Both the position numbers and the translations under genes were made by a program. Positions 34,707 to 43,780 of a stretch of 64,000 bases of DNA are shown piece by piece. How positions within the stretch are numbered: position 1 is the stretch's first letter; each line of letters begins with the position of its first letter. Under the pieces are notes generated by a model. That model ran no database searches. It saw nothing but the letters and a program-made list of their open reading frames with translations, and was not told the origin of the DNA. Source of the DNA: an uncultured Johnsonella sp. (GTDB lineage: Bacteria; Bacillota; Clostridia; Lachnospirales; Lachnospiraceae). Location of the stretch: NCBI GenBank assembly GCA_900766185.1, contig CAAFUL010000089.1, forward strand, positions 3,191 through 67,190, given 5' to 3'.

Positions 34707-35999
34707 ATGGATCAGTATATAATAAAAGGCGGTATGTCACTTGCCGGAGAAGTAACTGTAAGTGGTGCAAAGAATGCAGCACTTGGTATTTTGGCAGCAG
34801 CTATTATGACAGACGAAGAAGTACTTATAGACAATTTACCTGATGTCAAAGATATTAATGTTATGTTGGAAGCCATAGCTCAAACAGGCGTGTATGTTGA
34901 TAGAATAAATAGAAATAAAGTAAAGATCAATGCAAGTAAGTTAGATTCATGTGTGGTAGATGATGAGTACATAAGAAGAATAAGAGCTTCTTATTACCTT
35001 ATAGGAGCTTTGCTCGGAAAGTATCACAAAGCTGAGGTGGCACTTCCCGGAGGTTGTGAGATAGGTGCAAGACCTATAGACCAGCACTTAAAGGGCTTTA
35101 GAGCGTTGGGAGCGAATATAGATATAAGTTCAGGAAGAATCAATACAAGCTCCGATAAACTTAAAGGAGCACATATATTTTTGGATATTGTTTCAGTAGG
35201 AGCAACTATAAATATAATGCTTGCGGCAAGTTTGATTCCGGGAAAAACTGTGATAGAAAATGTTGCAAAAGAACCGCATATAGTAGATGTGGCTAACTTC
35301 TTAAACAGCATGGGAGCAGATATAAAGGGAGCCGGAACAGATGTTATAAGGATAAATGGAGTAAATAAATTACACGGAACCGAATATTCTATAATTCCCG
35401 ACCAGATCGAAGCCGGAACTTTCATGTGCGCAGCAGCTATAACAAGGGGAGATATTACAGTTAAGAACCTTATACCAAAGCATATGGAAGCTATAAGCGC
35501 AAAACTTATAGAAATAGGCTGTGAGATTACGGAGTTTGATGATGCTATCAGAGTTAGGGGAGCTATAAGACAAAGGGCGGCTAATGTAAAGACTCTGCCC
35601 TATCCTGGATTTCCTACCGACATGCAGCCACAGATAACGGCAGTGCTTGCAAGAGCACATGGAACAAGTACCATACTTGAGAGTATATTTGAAAACCGCT
35701 TCAGATATGTATCCGAGCTTGCACGAATGGGAGCTGAGATAGAAGTTAAGGGAAATATGGCTATGGTTTCGGGAGTTGACAGACTTTTGGGAGCAAATGT
35801 TAATGCCCCTGACTTAAGAGCAGGAGCGGCGCTGGTGATAGCTGCACTTGCAGCAGACGGAATATCTACAATAAGTGATATTAAGTATATACAAAGAGGT
35901 TATGAGCATTTTGAGGAGAAACTTGAAAGTTTAGGAGCCAAAATAGCTCTTGTCGACACCGAAAGAGCGGCACAAAAGTTTATATTTAAGGTAAGTTAG
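34707..35999 (+). CDS. murA: UDP-N-acetylglucosamine 1-carboxyvinyltransferase
   Basis: 430 residues, first committed step of peptidoglycan synthesis (PEP plus UDP-GlcNAc). K22 and N23 ('GAKNAAL') bind substrate, and the catalytic Cys, target of fosfomycin, is C117 in 'PGGCEIGARP'; an Asp there would give resistance, so this enzyme should be sensitive. 'FPTDMQPQ' and 'DLRAGAALVIAAL' are conserved. The ATG at 34707 is chosen over the GTG at 34695: GGGTGGA is near it and the protein then begins MDQYIIKGG as in relatives. Monocistronic, followed by a terminator. Confidence 0.95.
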   Translation: MDQYIIKGGMSLAGEVTVSGAKNAALGILAAAIMTDEEVLIDNLPDVKDINVMLEAIAQTGVYVDRINRNKVKINASKLDSCVVDDEYIRRIRASYYLIGALLGKYHKAEVALPGGCEIGARPIDQHLKGFRALGANIDISSGRINTSSDKLKGAHIFLDIVSVGATINIMLAASLIPGKTVIENVAKEPHIVDVANFLNSMGADIKGAGTDVIRINGVNKLHGTEYSIIPDQIEAGTFMCAAAITRGDITVKNLIPKHMEAISAKLIEIGCEITEFDDAIRVRGAIRQRAANVKTLPYPGFPTDMQPQITAVLARAHGTSTILESIFENRFRYVSELARMGAEIEVKGNMAMVSGVDRLLGANVNAPDLRAGAALVIAALAADGISTISDIKYIQRGYEHFEEKLESLGAKIALVDTERAAQKFIFKVS

Positions 36000-36040
36000 A
36001 GTAGTGTATTATTGATAAATCTTTTTAATAATGATATTAT

Positions 36041-36110
36041 AAGGGGACTGTTGTATTAGTGTATAAGTATAATGTATACTTGTATACATTTAAGGCGACA
36101 GCCCCTTTGT
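36041..36110 (+). terminator. Stem-loop after murA
   Basis: AAGGGGACTGT pairs with ACAGCCCCTT (one bulge) at 36041-36107, closing a second small palindrome (GTATAC-rich). A weak T-rich stretch follows. It separates murA from the amino acid importer genes. Confidence 0.6.
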
Positions 36111-36154
36111 AGTTTTAATAAAAGGTAAAATAACTGTATTGGAGGAGATTATTT

Positions 36155-37015
36155 ATGAGGAAATTTTTTAGTGTGTTAAAGCTTGCGGCGATAAGTGTAT
36201 TGGCATTTTCAGTGCTTACTGCTTGTCAGAGTAAAGAAAGTTCAAAAAGCAAAGAAGCTTCAGACAGCAAAGTATTAAAAGTTGCTATGGAGTGTAGTTA
36301 TGCGCCTTATAATTGGACACAGACCGATGATAAAAACGGAGCCTTACCTATACAGGGAAGTTCGGAATTTGCCTATGGTTATGATGTAATGATGGCAAAG
36401 CATATAGGTCAGGAGTTAGGCTATGATATACAGATAGTAAAGCTTGATTGGGATGCTTTGGTTCCTGCAGTACAGTCCGGCTCTGTAGACTGTGTTATTG
36501 CAGGTCAGTCAATAACCTCTGAAAGATTACAAAGTGTAGATTTTACAACCCCTTATTACTATGCTTCTGTAGTTACACTGGTAAAAAAAGACTCCAAGTT
36601 TGCTACAGCAAAATCTATAGCAGATCTTAAAGGAGCAAATGTAACTTCACAGCTTAATACTATATGGTATGACATTTGTGCACCGCAGATACCGGATGCC
36701 AATGTGCTTCCGGCACAGGAGTCTGCACCTGCAGCACTTGTAGCCTTGGCAGCAGGTAAGGTAGATGTGGTTATTACAGATATGCCTACAGCAAAGGCGG
36801 CACTTGTAGCTTACCCTGACTTTGAGCTTTTGGATTTTAGTAAAAGCGCAGGAGATTACGAGGTATCCGATGAGGAAGTTAATATAGGTATATCCTTAAA
36901 GAAGGGCAATGATAAGCTTAAAGAAGAGATTAATTCAGTGCTTGCCAAGATGAATAAGGATGATTTTACAAAGATGATGGATGAGGCTATATCAGTTCAG
37001 CCACTTAGCAAATAA
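36155..37015 (+). CDS. Polar amino acid ABC transporter, substrate-binding lipoprotein
   Basis: 286 residues, SBP_bac_3 family. The lipobox LTAC gives lipidated C24, followed by a Ser/Lys linker. The mature domain opens 'KVLKVAMECSYAPYNW', with 'GYDVMMAKHIGQELGY', 'VDCVIAGQSITSERLQSVDFTTPYY' region and 'GKVDVVITDMPTAKAAL' typical of amino acid binding proteins, and Arg in 'SERLQ' expected to bind the carboxylate. TTGGAGGAG precedes the ATG. First gene of a three-gene importer; the particular amino acid is unknown. Confidence 0.9.
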   Translation: MRKFFSVLKLAAISVLAFSVLTACQSKESSKSKEASDSKVLKVAMECSYAPYNWTQTDDKNGALPIQGSSEFAYGYDVMMAKHIGQELGYDIQIVKLDWDALVPAVQSGSVDCVIAGQSITSERLQSVDFTTPYYYASVVTLVKKDSKFATAKSIADLKGANVTSQLNTIWYDICAPQIPDANVLPAQESAPAALVALAAGKVDVVITDMPTAKAALVAYPDFELLDFSKSAGDYEVSDEEVNIGISLKKGNDKLKEEINSVLAKMNKDDFTKMMDEAISVQPLSK

Positions 37016-37034
37016 GTAAGGAGATTTTTAATTT

Positions 37035-37826
37035 ATGCCTGAGAGTTTTTTAGGACGAATAGTATTTATATTGCGTGAGTACAGTTTCAGCTTCTTAAGG
37101 GGAGCCGGCGTAACCATGATAATAGCTATAGTCGGTACAATAATAGGTTGTATAATAGGTTTTTTGGTAGGTATAGTACAAACCATACCTGTAGAGAAAA
37201 AAGACAATATATTCAAGAAAATATTTATGAATATTATCTTTTTTATATTAAATGCATATGTCGAGATTTTTAGAGGAACACCTATGATGGCACAGGCTAT
37301 GTTCATATACTTCGGTTCTTCGGCACTTTTCGGTATCAATATGTCCATGTGGTTTGCCGCCTTTTTTATAGTATCGATCAATACAGGTGCCTATATGGCG
37401 GAAACTGTAAGGGGCGGTATACTGTCCGTGGATGAAGGACAGACAGAGGGAGCCAAGGCAATAGGAATGACACATTTTCAGACCATGCTTTATGTAATAC
37501 TTCCGCAGGCGCTTAAAAATATCATGCCTCAGATAGGCAATAACCTTATAATTAATATAAAGGATACCTGTGTGCTTTCAAGTATAGGTATAGTGGAGCT
37601 CTTTTATGCAACCAAGGGAGTATCGGGTGCATACTATACATACTTTGAAGCCTTCACCATAGCCATGGTAATATACTTTATACTTACATTCGGCTGCTCA
37701 AGATTACTTAGAATGTGGGAAGATAAACTTGGCGGGGACCAAAACTATGATTTAGCTACTACCGATACTTTGGCATATACCAGCGGTATGGCAAAGTTCC
37801 CGAATCCTAAGAAGAGGGAGGATTAA
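37035..37826 (+). CDS. Polar amino acid ABC transporter permease (HisM/GlnP family)
   Basis: 263 residues with about five membrane segments. 'VEIFRGTPMMAQAMFIYF' (about 76-93) is the family signature, and 'EGAKAIGMTHFQTMLYVILPQALKNIMPQIGN' around residues 136-168 is the EAA loop docking the ATPase. It begins 19 bp after the binding protein gene with AAGGAG upstream, and the ATPase gene follows after 5 bp. Confidence 0.92.
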   Translation: MPESFLGRIVFILREYSFSFLRGAGVTMIIAIVGTIIGCIIGFLVGIVQTIPVEKKDNIFKKIFMNIIFFILNAYVEIFRGTPMMAQAMFIYFGSSALFGINMSMWFAAFFIVSINTGAYMAETVRGGILSVDEGQTEGAKAIGMTHFQTMLYVILPQALKNIMPQIGNNLIINIKDTCVLSSIGIVELFYATKGVSGAYYTYFEAFTIAMVIYFILTFGCSRLLRMWEDKLGGDQNYDLATTDTLAYTSGMAKFPNPKKRED

Positions 37827-37831
37827 TAACC

Positions 37832-38572
37832 ATGTCTGAAAGAATTATAGACATAAAACATTTGAGTAAGAGTTTCGGCAGCAATGTGGTTCTTAGAGAT
37901 ATTGATTTTACGGTTAATAAAGGAGATGTAACCTCTATTATAGGTGCTTCGGGTTCAGGAAAGTCAACCTTATTAAGGTGTATTAATTTACTTGAAACTC
38001 CGACTGCCGGTAAGATCATATTTCATGATACTGATATAACGGATAAAAGTATTGATCCTACCGGATATCGCTCCAAGGTGGGGATGGTATTTCAAAATTT
38101 CAATTTGTTTAATAATATGTCGGTACTTGACAACTGCATTATAGGACAGACCAAGGTGTTAAAGAAAAGCCCGGCGGTCTCTAAAGAACTGGCTATGGAA
38201 TACCTTGAAAAAGTAGGTATGTTGCCTTATATTAAGGCAAGACCCAAGCAACTTTCAGGCGGTCAAAAGCAAAGAGTTGCAATAGCAAGAGCCTTGGCTA
38301 TGGAGCCGGAGGTGCTGCTTTTTGATGAGCCCACTTCAGCACTTGATCCGCAAATGGTCGGCGAGGTGCTTGAGGTTATGAGGGCGCTTGCAAAGGACGG
38401 GCTTACTATGATCATAGTAACTCATGAGATGGCATTTGCAAAGGATGTGTCTACACATGTAGTATTTATGGCAAATGGAGTAATAGAAGAAGAGGGAAGT
38501 TCTGAAGAAATATTTAACGATCCACAAAAAGCTTTAACTAAAGAATTTTTAAGCCGTTTTAGAAACACCTAG
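37832..38572 (+). CDS. Polar amino acid ABC transporter ATPase (GlnQ family)
   Basis: 246 residues. Walker A 'GASGSGKST' (about 37-45), Q-loop 'VFQNFNLFNNMSV', signature 'LSGGQKQRVAIARAL', Walker B 'VLLFDEPTSALDPQMVGEVL' and switch 'VTHEM' are all intact. The order binding protein-permease-ATPase is complete, so this is a self-sufficient importer, in contrast to the first ABC pair of the window. Confidence 0.94.
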   Translation: MSERIIDIKHLSKSFGSNVVLRDIDFTVNKGDVTSIIGASGSGKSTLLRCINLLETPTAGKIIFHDTDITDKSIDPTGYRSKVGMVFQNFNLFNNMSVLDNCIIGQTKVLKKSPAVSKELAMEYLEKVGMLPYIKARPKQLSGGQKQRVAIARALAMEPEVLLFDEPTSALDPQMVGEVLEVMRALAKDGLTMIIVTHEMAFAKDVSTHVVFMANGVIEEEGSSEEIFNDPQKALTKEFLSRFRNT

Positions 38573-38589
38573 TGCAGCAACTGTTAATA

Positions 38590-38672
38590 ACTTAAACTGA
38601 TTTTTATTTATTCTGCAGCTACTTAAGTTTTTGTACCTGCAAGATAAAGATTGAATCGGTTTAAGTTATTTT
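38590..38672. repeat. Inverted repeat before metK
   Basis: TAACTTAAACTGATTT (about 38590) is an imperfect inverted copy of GAATCGGTTTAAGTTA (ending about 38672), enclosing about 50 bases. No SAM-I riboswitch signature was seen upstream of metK. It could end the ATPase operon or be another small palindromic element. Confidence 0.4.
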
Positions 38673-38749
38673 CTAAATGGTAACGAGATTTTTTATTTAT
38701 AAGCATGCTCAAAATGTGGTAAACAGACTTAAAGGAGGACATTTACATT

Positions 38750-39937
38750 ATGTCAGAAAAGAGATTATTCACCTCTGAATCAGTAACAGAGGGACATCCG
38801 GATAAAATGTGCGATCAGATATCTGACGCTATATTAGATGCTATCATAGAGCAGGACCCAATGGGCAGAGTTGCCTGTGAAACCTGTACTACTACAGGTT
38901 TAGTTATGGTTATGGGAGAGATAACCACATCTGCCTATGTTGATATACAAAAAATAGTCAGGGATACTGTCAGAGAGATAGGATATGATAGGGCAAAGTA
39001 CGGCTTTGATGCCGATACTTGCGGAGTTTTGGTAGCTTTGGACGAGCAGTCCTCAGATATTGCCATGGGTGTGGACAAGGCACTTGAAGCTAAAGAGGGG
39101 CTGGAAAATGATGATTTGGACACGGGTGCAGGCGATCAGGGAATGATGTTCGGTTACGCAACCACAGAGACTGAGGATTATATGCCGTATCCGATATATC
39201 TTGCTCACAAGCTTTCAAGAAGGCTAAGTTATGTAAGAAAAAAGGGAATAATACCCTATCTTAGACCTGACGGCAAGACACAGGTAACTGTAGAATATGA
39301 CGAGAATAATAAACCTGTAAGAATAGATGCGGTGGTACTTTCTACGCAGCATAATGAAGAAGTTGAGCAAAGCAAGATTCATAAAGATATCAAGGAATAT
39401 GTATTTAATGAAGTATTGCCTGCCTACATGGTAGATGAGCACACAAAGATATTTATCAATCCTACGGGACGCTTTGTAATAGGAGGACCTCAAGGAGATT
39501 CGGGACTTACCGGAAGGAAGATCATAGTAGATACCTATGGAGGATATGCAAGACATGGCGGCGGTGCTTTTTCAGGTAAGGACTGCACAAAGGTAGACAG
39601 ATCGGCAGCTTATGCGGCAAGATATGTGGCTAAGCATATAGTGGCAGCAGGTTTGGCAGAAAGATGTGAAGTACAGCTGTCATATGCAATAGGTGTAGCC
39701 AACCCTACTTCCATATCTGTAGACAGCTTTGGAACAGGTAAGCTAAGCGATGAAAAACTTTGTGCTATAATAAGGGAGAACTTTGATTTAAGACCTGCAG
39801 GAATTATCAAAATGCTTGATTTAAGAAGACCTATATATAAGCAGGTGGCAAGTTACGGGCATTTTGGAAGAGACGATCTTGACCTTCCGTGGGAGAGACT
39901 TGACAGACTTGAAAAGATAAAGTCCTATTTGGTTTAA
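38750..39937 (+). CDS. metK: S-adenosylmethionine synthetase
   Basis: 395 residues, making SAM from methionine and ATP. Family motifs are clear: 'TSESVTEGHPDKMCDQISDA' at the N terminus, 'GAGDQGMMFGYA' (about 124-135), 'GGGAFSGKDCTKVDRSAAY' region (about 265-285) and the terminal 'HFGRDDLDLPWE'. AAAGGAGGAC precedes the ATG. It is likely monocistronic, followed by an R2 repeat. Confidence 0.97.
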   Translation: MSEKRLFTSESVTEGHPDKMCDQISDAILDAIIEQDPMGRVACETCTTTGLVMVMGEITTSAYVDIQKIVRDTVREIGYDRAKYGFDADTCGVLVALDEQSSDIAMGVDKALEAKEGLENDDLDTGAGDQGMMFGYATTETEDYMPYPIYLAHKLSRRLSYVRKKGIIPYLRPDGKTQVTVEYDENNKPVRIDAVVLSTQHNEEVEQSKIHKDIKEYVFNEVLPAYMVDEHTKIFINPTGRFVIGGPQGDSGLTGRKIIVDTYGGYARHGGGAFSGKDCTKVDRSAAYAARYVAKHIVAAGLAERCEVQLSYAIGVANPTSISVDSFGTGKLSDEKLCAIIRENFDLRPAGIIKMLDLRRPIYKQVASYGHFGRDDLDLPWERLDRLEKIKSYLV

Positions 39938-39989
39938 GGCAGATTAAGCTGACAGTTAGACATTTTGATAAATAATGAGTTTACTACTG

Positions 39990-40140
39990 CATAAACCGTT
40001 ACAAACATATCTTGCCTTTTACAGGCTTTCTTAATTAAAGTCCGGCAGCGCTACTAAGCTTTATCTTCAACCGATAGTTTGATAAAGCAATTACTGTAGG
40101 ACTCAGATCGTCCTTTGGCAAGATAGTTTAGCGGTTTATG
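39990..40140. repeat. Repeat family R2, copy 2
   Basis: A 151-bp element with ends CATAAACCG (39990-39998) and CGGTTTATG (40132-40140), sharing with copy 1 the inner arms (ACAAACATATCTTGCC; TCCTTTGGCAAGATAG) and the core ACTAAGCTTTATCTT...GATAAAGCAA. Loops differ while the arms stay complementary. It fills most of the gap between metK and the kinase gene. Confidence 0.75.
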
Positions 40141-40184
40141 TTGTAGAACTGTAACGATAAGTCATCAGAAATTAAGAGGTTTTC

Positions 40185-41261
40185 ATGAGATTAAAACTTG
40201 GTTTATTTGTTATATTTGCAACCATACTTATGGTGGCAATACTTATGATAGTGGCAATACTTACAAGTATTACGGGACTTAAGGAAATTGACATACTGAC
40301 CAGTGCGATAAGTATACTTATGGCTATTTCCTTTCTTAATATCTTATGGGTATACAGATCAATATTAAGACCGCTTTCAAAACTTCAGGAGGCTACAAGA
40401 CATATAAAAGAAGGAAATCTTGATTTTACACTTGACATAGACTCTGATGATGAGATAGGACAGTTGTGCATGGATTTCGAGGAAATGCGAATAAGGCTTA
40501 AAGAAAATGAGGCGGAGAAAATCCAGTATGACAGGGATAACAAGGAACTTATAAGCAATATATCTCATGACCTTAAGACCCCGATAACCGCAATCAAAGG
40601 ATATGTAGAGGGAATTATGGACGGAGTCGCTTCTTCTCCTGAAAAACTTGATAAGTATATAAGAACTATATATAATAAAGCCAACGATATGGACAGACTT
40701 ATAGATGAACTTACTTTCTATGCAAAAATAGATACCAACAAGGTTCCGTATAACTATGATAAAATCTATATTGTCAACTTTTTTAAGGACTGCTCTGAGG
40801 AAGTAAGTCTTGATATGGAATCCAGAAATATAAACTTTTGTTTTGAAAGCGATCTATCACCTGATACCGTAGTTATTGCTGATGTAGAGCAGTTAAAAAG
40901 AGTGGTTAATAATATTATAAGCAACAGTGTAAAACATTTGGATAAGCCGGATTCAAATATAAGCATCAGGCTTTATGATGATAAAGATTTTATAAAGATA
41001 GATATAGCGGACAACGGTTCAGGTATATCTTCGACAGATCTGCCTTATGTATTTGACAGATTTTATAGGGGAGACAGCTCAAGAAACTTGGCAAAAGGAG
41101 GTAGCGGCATAGGGCTTTCAATAGTTAAAAAAATTATTGAAGACCATAACGGACACATATGGGCAAGCAGCAAAGAGGGTGAAGGAACGCATATAACCAT
41201 GCTCCTTAGAAAATACCAAGAGGTAAAAAGCTATGAAGAAAATATTGATAGTAGAAGATGA
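40185..41261 (+). CDS. Sensor histidine kinase (HAMP-HisKA-HATPase)
   Basis: 358 residues. Two membrane helices (about 5-28 and 40-60) with only a short loop between them, so there is almost no external sensor domain. A HAMP linker (about 61-115) follows, then H128 in 'NISHDLKTPI' and an ATPase domain with 'NNIISNSVKH', 'DNGSGI' and 'GGSGIGLSIVKKI'. Sensing within the membrane, as in intramembrane-sensing kinases for envelope stress, is likely. The regulator gene overlaps its end by 29 bp, with the kinase first, the reverse of the commonest order. Confidence 0.92.
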   Translation: MRLKLGLFVIFATILMVAILMIVAILTSITGLKEIDILTSAISILMAISFLNILWVYRSILRPLSKLQEATRHIKEGNLDFTLDIDSDDEIGQLCMDFEEMRIRLKENEAEKIQYDRDNKELISNISHDLKTPITAIKGYVEGIMDGVASSPEKLDKYIRTIYNKANDMDRLIDELTFYAKIDTNKVPYNYDKIYIVNFFKDCSEEVSLDMESRNINFCFESDLSPDTVVIADVEQLKRVVNNIISNSVKHLDKPDSNISIRLYDDKDFIKIDIADNGSGISSTDLPYVFDRFYRGDSSRNLAKGGSGIGLSIVKKIIEDHNGHIWASSKEGEGTHITMLLRKYQEVKSYEENIDSRR

Positions 41262-41922
41262 AGTCAGCATCGCAGAGTTGGAAAGAGATTATTTGGAAAT
41301 ATCAGGTTATGAGGTGGAGCTTTGCCATAATGGCGAGGATGGGAAAAAGGCAGCAATAGAAAACAACTATGATCTTATAATACTTGATATTATGCTTCCG
41401 AAAGTTGACGGTTTTGAAATATGTAAGGCGGTAAGAGAAGTAAAAGATACCCCTGTCATCATGGTGAGTGCTAAAAAAGACGATATTGATAAGATAAGAG
41501 GCTTGGGGCTTGGAGCTGATGATTATATTACAAAACCTTTTTCGCCAAGTGAACTTGTGGCAAGAGTCAAGGCTCATATGTCAAGATATGAAAGACTTTT
41601 AGGCAGCGCCAATCAGGATAATGAATTTATAGAAATAAGAGGTCTTAAAATTGATAAAACCTCAAGAAAGGTGTGGGTCAACGGTGAGGAGAAATCTCTT
41701 ACGGCAAGAGAGTTCGATCTTCTTACCTTCCTTGCCTCCAATCCCAATCATGTATTTTCCAAAGAGGATCTGTTCAGAGAGATTTGGGATATGGAGTCGG
41801 TAGGAGATATAGCTACTGTAACCGTACATATTAAGAAAATCAGAGAAAAGATAGAGTATAACTCTGCTAAACCTCAATACATAGAAACAATATGGGGAGT
41901 AGGTTACAGATTCAGGGTTTAG
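41233..41922 (+). CDS. OmpR-family response regulator
   Basis: 229 residues. Receiver (1-115): acidic pair in 'IVEDE', phosphoacceptor D52 in 'IILDIMLPKVDG', Lys in 'YITKPFSPSEL'. The C-terminal winged helix (about 130-228) shows 'LTAREFDLLTFLASNPNHVFSKEDL' and 'TVTVHIKKIREKI', the usual DNA-binding domain. Its ATG lies inside the 3' end of the kinase gene with AGAGG upstream, so synthesis is coupled. A hairpin at 41931-41952 ends the transcript. Target genes are unknown. Confidence 0.94.
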   Translation: MKKILIVEDEVSIAELERDYLEISGYEVELCHNGEDGKKAAIENNYDLIILDIMLPKVDGFEICKAVREVKDTPVIMVSAKKDDIDKIRGLGLGADDYITKPFSPSELVARVKAHMSRYERLLGSANQDNEFIEIRGLKIDKTSRKVWVNGEEKSLTAREFDLLTFLASNPNHVFSKEDLFREIWDMESVGDIATVTVHIKKIREKIEYNSAKPQYIETIWGVGYRFRV

Positions 41923-41924
41923 AA

Positions 41925-42590
41925 TTAACGAAGTATCATATTTTTGATACTTTCTATAATGCTGAACATTTGGTACTGTATTAAGAAAGTTTGTGCCTCA
42001 CTTAGTATATGACTTGAGTGTATATGCTCAAGAAGCGGAAACACATATATTTGAGTATCATTTATATAATTAATAAGCCTTGTATCATGGAAACTTGCAG
42101 CCATATTTGAAATATTGTTGCATCTGTCCAGTACTTTAACTATGGTGGCGATGGGGTTTAGAGAAATGTTGCTGTAATATATTTCCTTTAGAATCTCCTT
42201 GTCAAGCTCGGAATTTTTATTATAACTAAGCAATTTAACAGCTTCTTTAACGGTGTCATTGCAGGGCAGGTCCGTATAAGCTACGCCGCAGTCCTCGCAG
42301 ACATCGTGAAGAAGTATACTTGCAAGTATATTGTCATCAAAAATTTCCAGAGCTATTGAATGTTTTGCCATAGAAAGCGGATGGTTGATGTACTCAACCT
42401 TATGTTCGCTGCCAAACCAAGGTTTATTTCTATACTGTCCTTCATGCTTTTCTTTCATAAACGGAAGGGCAAGTTTACTTTCATGAAAATTATTATTTAT
42501 CGCAAAGTTTTCAACATACTTATAAAGTGATGCAGTATTAAAGATTTCTTCTCTCAGATGCCAATGCAATCTTTTAAATGTTTCTTTCAC
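41925..42590 (-). CDS. HD-domain hydrolase (SpoT/RelA-like HD fold)
   Basis: 221 residues, cytosolic. 'HPLSMAKHSIAL' (about 80-91) and 'LASILLHDVCEDCG' (about 98-111) are the metal-binding His and His-Asp motifs of HD phosphohydrolases, in the layout seen in (p)ppGpp hydrolases; a later 'VKVLDRCNNISNM' matches the conserved Asp-Arg-Asn helix. There is no synthetase or TGS domain, so it could be a small alarmone hydrolase or another nucleotidase. GTG at 42590 is chosen because AGAAAGGAG stands 5 bases upstream; the longer ATG form lacks a site. Confidence 0.78.
   Translation of the reverse strand: MKETFKRLHWHLREEIFNTASLYKYVENFAINNNFHESKLALPFMKEKHEGQYRNKPWFGSEHKVEYINHPLSMAKHSIALEIFDDNILASILLHDVCEDCGVAYTDLPCNDTVKEAVKLLSYNKNSELDKEILKEIYYSNISLNPIATIVKVLDRCNNISNMAASFHDTRLINYINDTQIYVFPLLEHIHSSHILSEAQTFLIQYQMFSIIESIKNMILR
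41931..41952 (+). terminator. Terminator after the response regulator
   Basis: AAGTATCA (41931-41938) pairs with TGATACTT (41945-41952), followed by a T-rich stretch. It sits within the 3' end of the convergent HD-domain gene, whose stop is only 2 bp from the regulator stop. Confidence 0.6.
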
Positions 42591-42954
42591 AACTACTCCT
42601 TTCTGTAAACAGATAAAAACTCTATAGTTATTATTATAATACATATAAATAAATAGACAATAAATAATAAGCTAATAATACATAACATTTTTTGCTATAA
42701 GTCGGTATAAGAAGGGAATAAGTGATTAAACAGTCATTGATATAGTAACTTACTATATCTGTTAAAGGAACGGCTTTTGAGATTTTGTGCAATGGCATGC
42801 TTCCATTGTGAGAATAAAGCTAAGAAGAGAGGATCGTTTTTTAAATAATTACATAAAGAACCATAAAACTAGTAGTTTTTTTGTAAGAATTAATGACTTG
42901 TACTAGTGTTCTATATCGTATAAAATATAATAAATAATGTGAGGTACGGGAATT
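42591..42954. other. Intergenic region before ireB
   Basis: 364 bp between divergent genes. It holds the leader of the HD-domain gene, a small stem (CAATGG...CCATTG around 42790-42812), an A/T-rich mini-palindrome AAAACTAGTAGTTTT near 42866, and the ireB promoter. No gene was seen. Confidence 0.5.
42898..42926 (+). promoter_or_regulatory. Predicted promoter of ireB operon
   Basis: TTGTAC (42898-42903), a 17-bp spacer and TAAAAT (42921-42926), ending 28 bases before the ireB start codon. Confidence 0.6.
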
Positions 42955-43218
42955 ATGGCTGATATTAGAGATACTCAGTTTTTTGATACAGTACAGGAAA
43001 AGAAAATAGATGTAAGTGAAGTACTCGCTCTTGTGTATGAAGCATTAACTAAGAAGGGGTATAATCCTGTCAACCAGATAGTAGGTTATGTTATGTCCGG
43101 AGACCCGACTTATATAACCAGTTACAACAGTGCAAGAAGCCTTATAATGAAGGTGGAAAGAGACGAGATAATCGAAGAGTTGCTTAGTGTATATATAGAT
43201 ACTAAGTTTTCAAAGTAG
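42955..43218 (+). CDS. ireB: IreB family regulatory phosphoprotein
   Basis: 87 residues, the full length of the UPF0297/YrzL family. 'TQFFDTVQ' carries the N-terminal Thr residues that the kinase IreK phosphorylates in Enterococcus, and 'ALTKKGYNPVNQIVGYVMSGDPTYIT' is the conserved core. In Enterococcus, IreB lowers cephalosporin resistance; the same role here is inferred. It heads the conserved ireB-ruvX-DUF1292 group of Firmicutes, and a hairpin follows before ruvX. Confidence 0.93.
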   Translation: MADIRDTQFFDTVQEKKIDVSEVLALVYEALTKKGYNPVNQIVGYVMSGDPTYITSYNSARSLIMKVERDEIIEELLSVYIDTKFSK

Positions 43219-43290
43219 TATTCATTAAAGTTGCGTGGATAGCGTACAGACTTTTGGTCAATTAGATAATAACGAAAGTTTAAGTGGATG

Positions 43291-43313
43291 AGTTGACCTT
43301 TGGCAGGTCAACT
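43291..43313 (+). terminator. Hairpin between ireB and ruvX
   Basis: AGTTGACCT (43291-43299) pairs perfectly with AGGTCAACT (43305-43313) around a 5-base loop, with TATTTG after it. Partial termination or RNA processing is possible. Confidence 0.6.
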
Positions 43314-43345
43314 TATTTGCGTGTATAAGATTCGTATTGGAAAAA

Positions 43346-43780
43346 ATGAGAATAATGGCACTTGACTATGGCTCTAAAACTGTAGGAGTGGCAGTAAGCG
43401 ATGAACTTGGACTTACTGCTCTTCCTTTGGAGACCATAAAACGGGAAAAAGAAAACAAATTAAGAAAAACTTTGGCGAGGATTGAAGAAATTATAGAAGA
43501 AAAGTCAATCTCTGTTTTGGTGCTTGGAAAACCTCTTAATATGGATGACAGTGAGGGAGAAAGAGTTAAAAAGAGCTTGGAATTTAAAGAGGCTTTGGAA
43601 AGAAGGACAGGACTTGAGGTTTTGTGGCAGGATGAGAGATTAAGCAGCGTGGAAGCCAAGGAGATACTTACAGACAGCGGAATAAAAAAAGAAGATATGA
43701 AGCTATACATAGACAGTGTGGCGGCTTCGGTTATACTTAGAGAGTTTATGAATAAAAATAAAGAGAGGTTATATGGATAA
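43346..43780 (+). CDS. ruvX: Holliday junction resolvase-like RuvX (YqgF)
   Basis: 144 residues, RNase H-like fold. 'ALDYGSKTVGVAVSD' carries the first catalytic Asp, 'VLGKPLNMD' the middle strand, and 'LWQDERLSSVEA' and 'DSVAASVILREFM' the remaining conserved acidic positions. In bacteria it processes 16S rRNA 5' ends and may resolve DNA junctions. The ATG at 43346 is preferred to the TTG at 43337, although no strong ribosome binding site is seen for either. It overlaps the DUF1292 gene by 8 bp. Confidence 0.9.
   Translation: MRIMALDYGSKTVGVAVSDELGLTALPLETIKREKENKLRKTLARIEEIIEEKSISVLVLGKPLNMDDSEGERVKKSLEFKEALERRTGLEVLWQDERLSSVEAKEILTDSGIKKEDMKLYIDSVAASVILREFMNKNKERLYG

Noticed and set aside
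38573..38749. SAM riboswitch upstream of metK
   Set aside because: No SAM-I/SAM-II core motif; only an imperfect inverted repeat.
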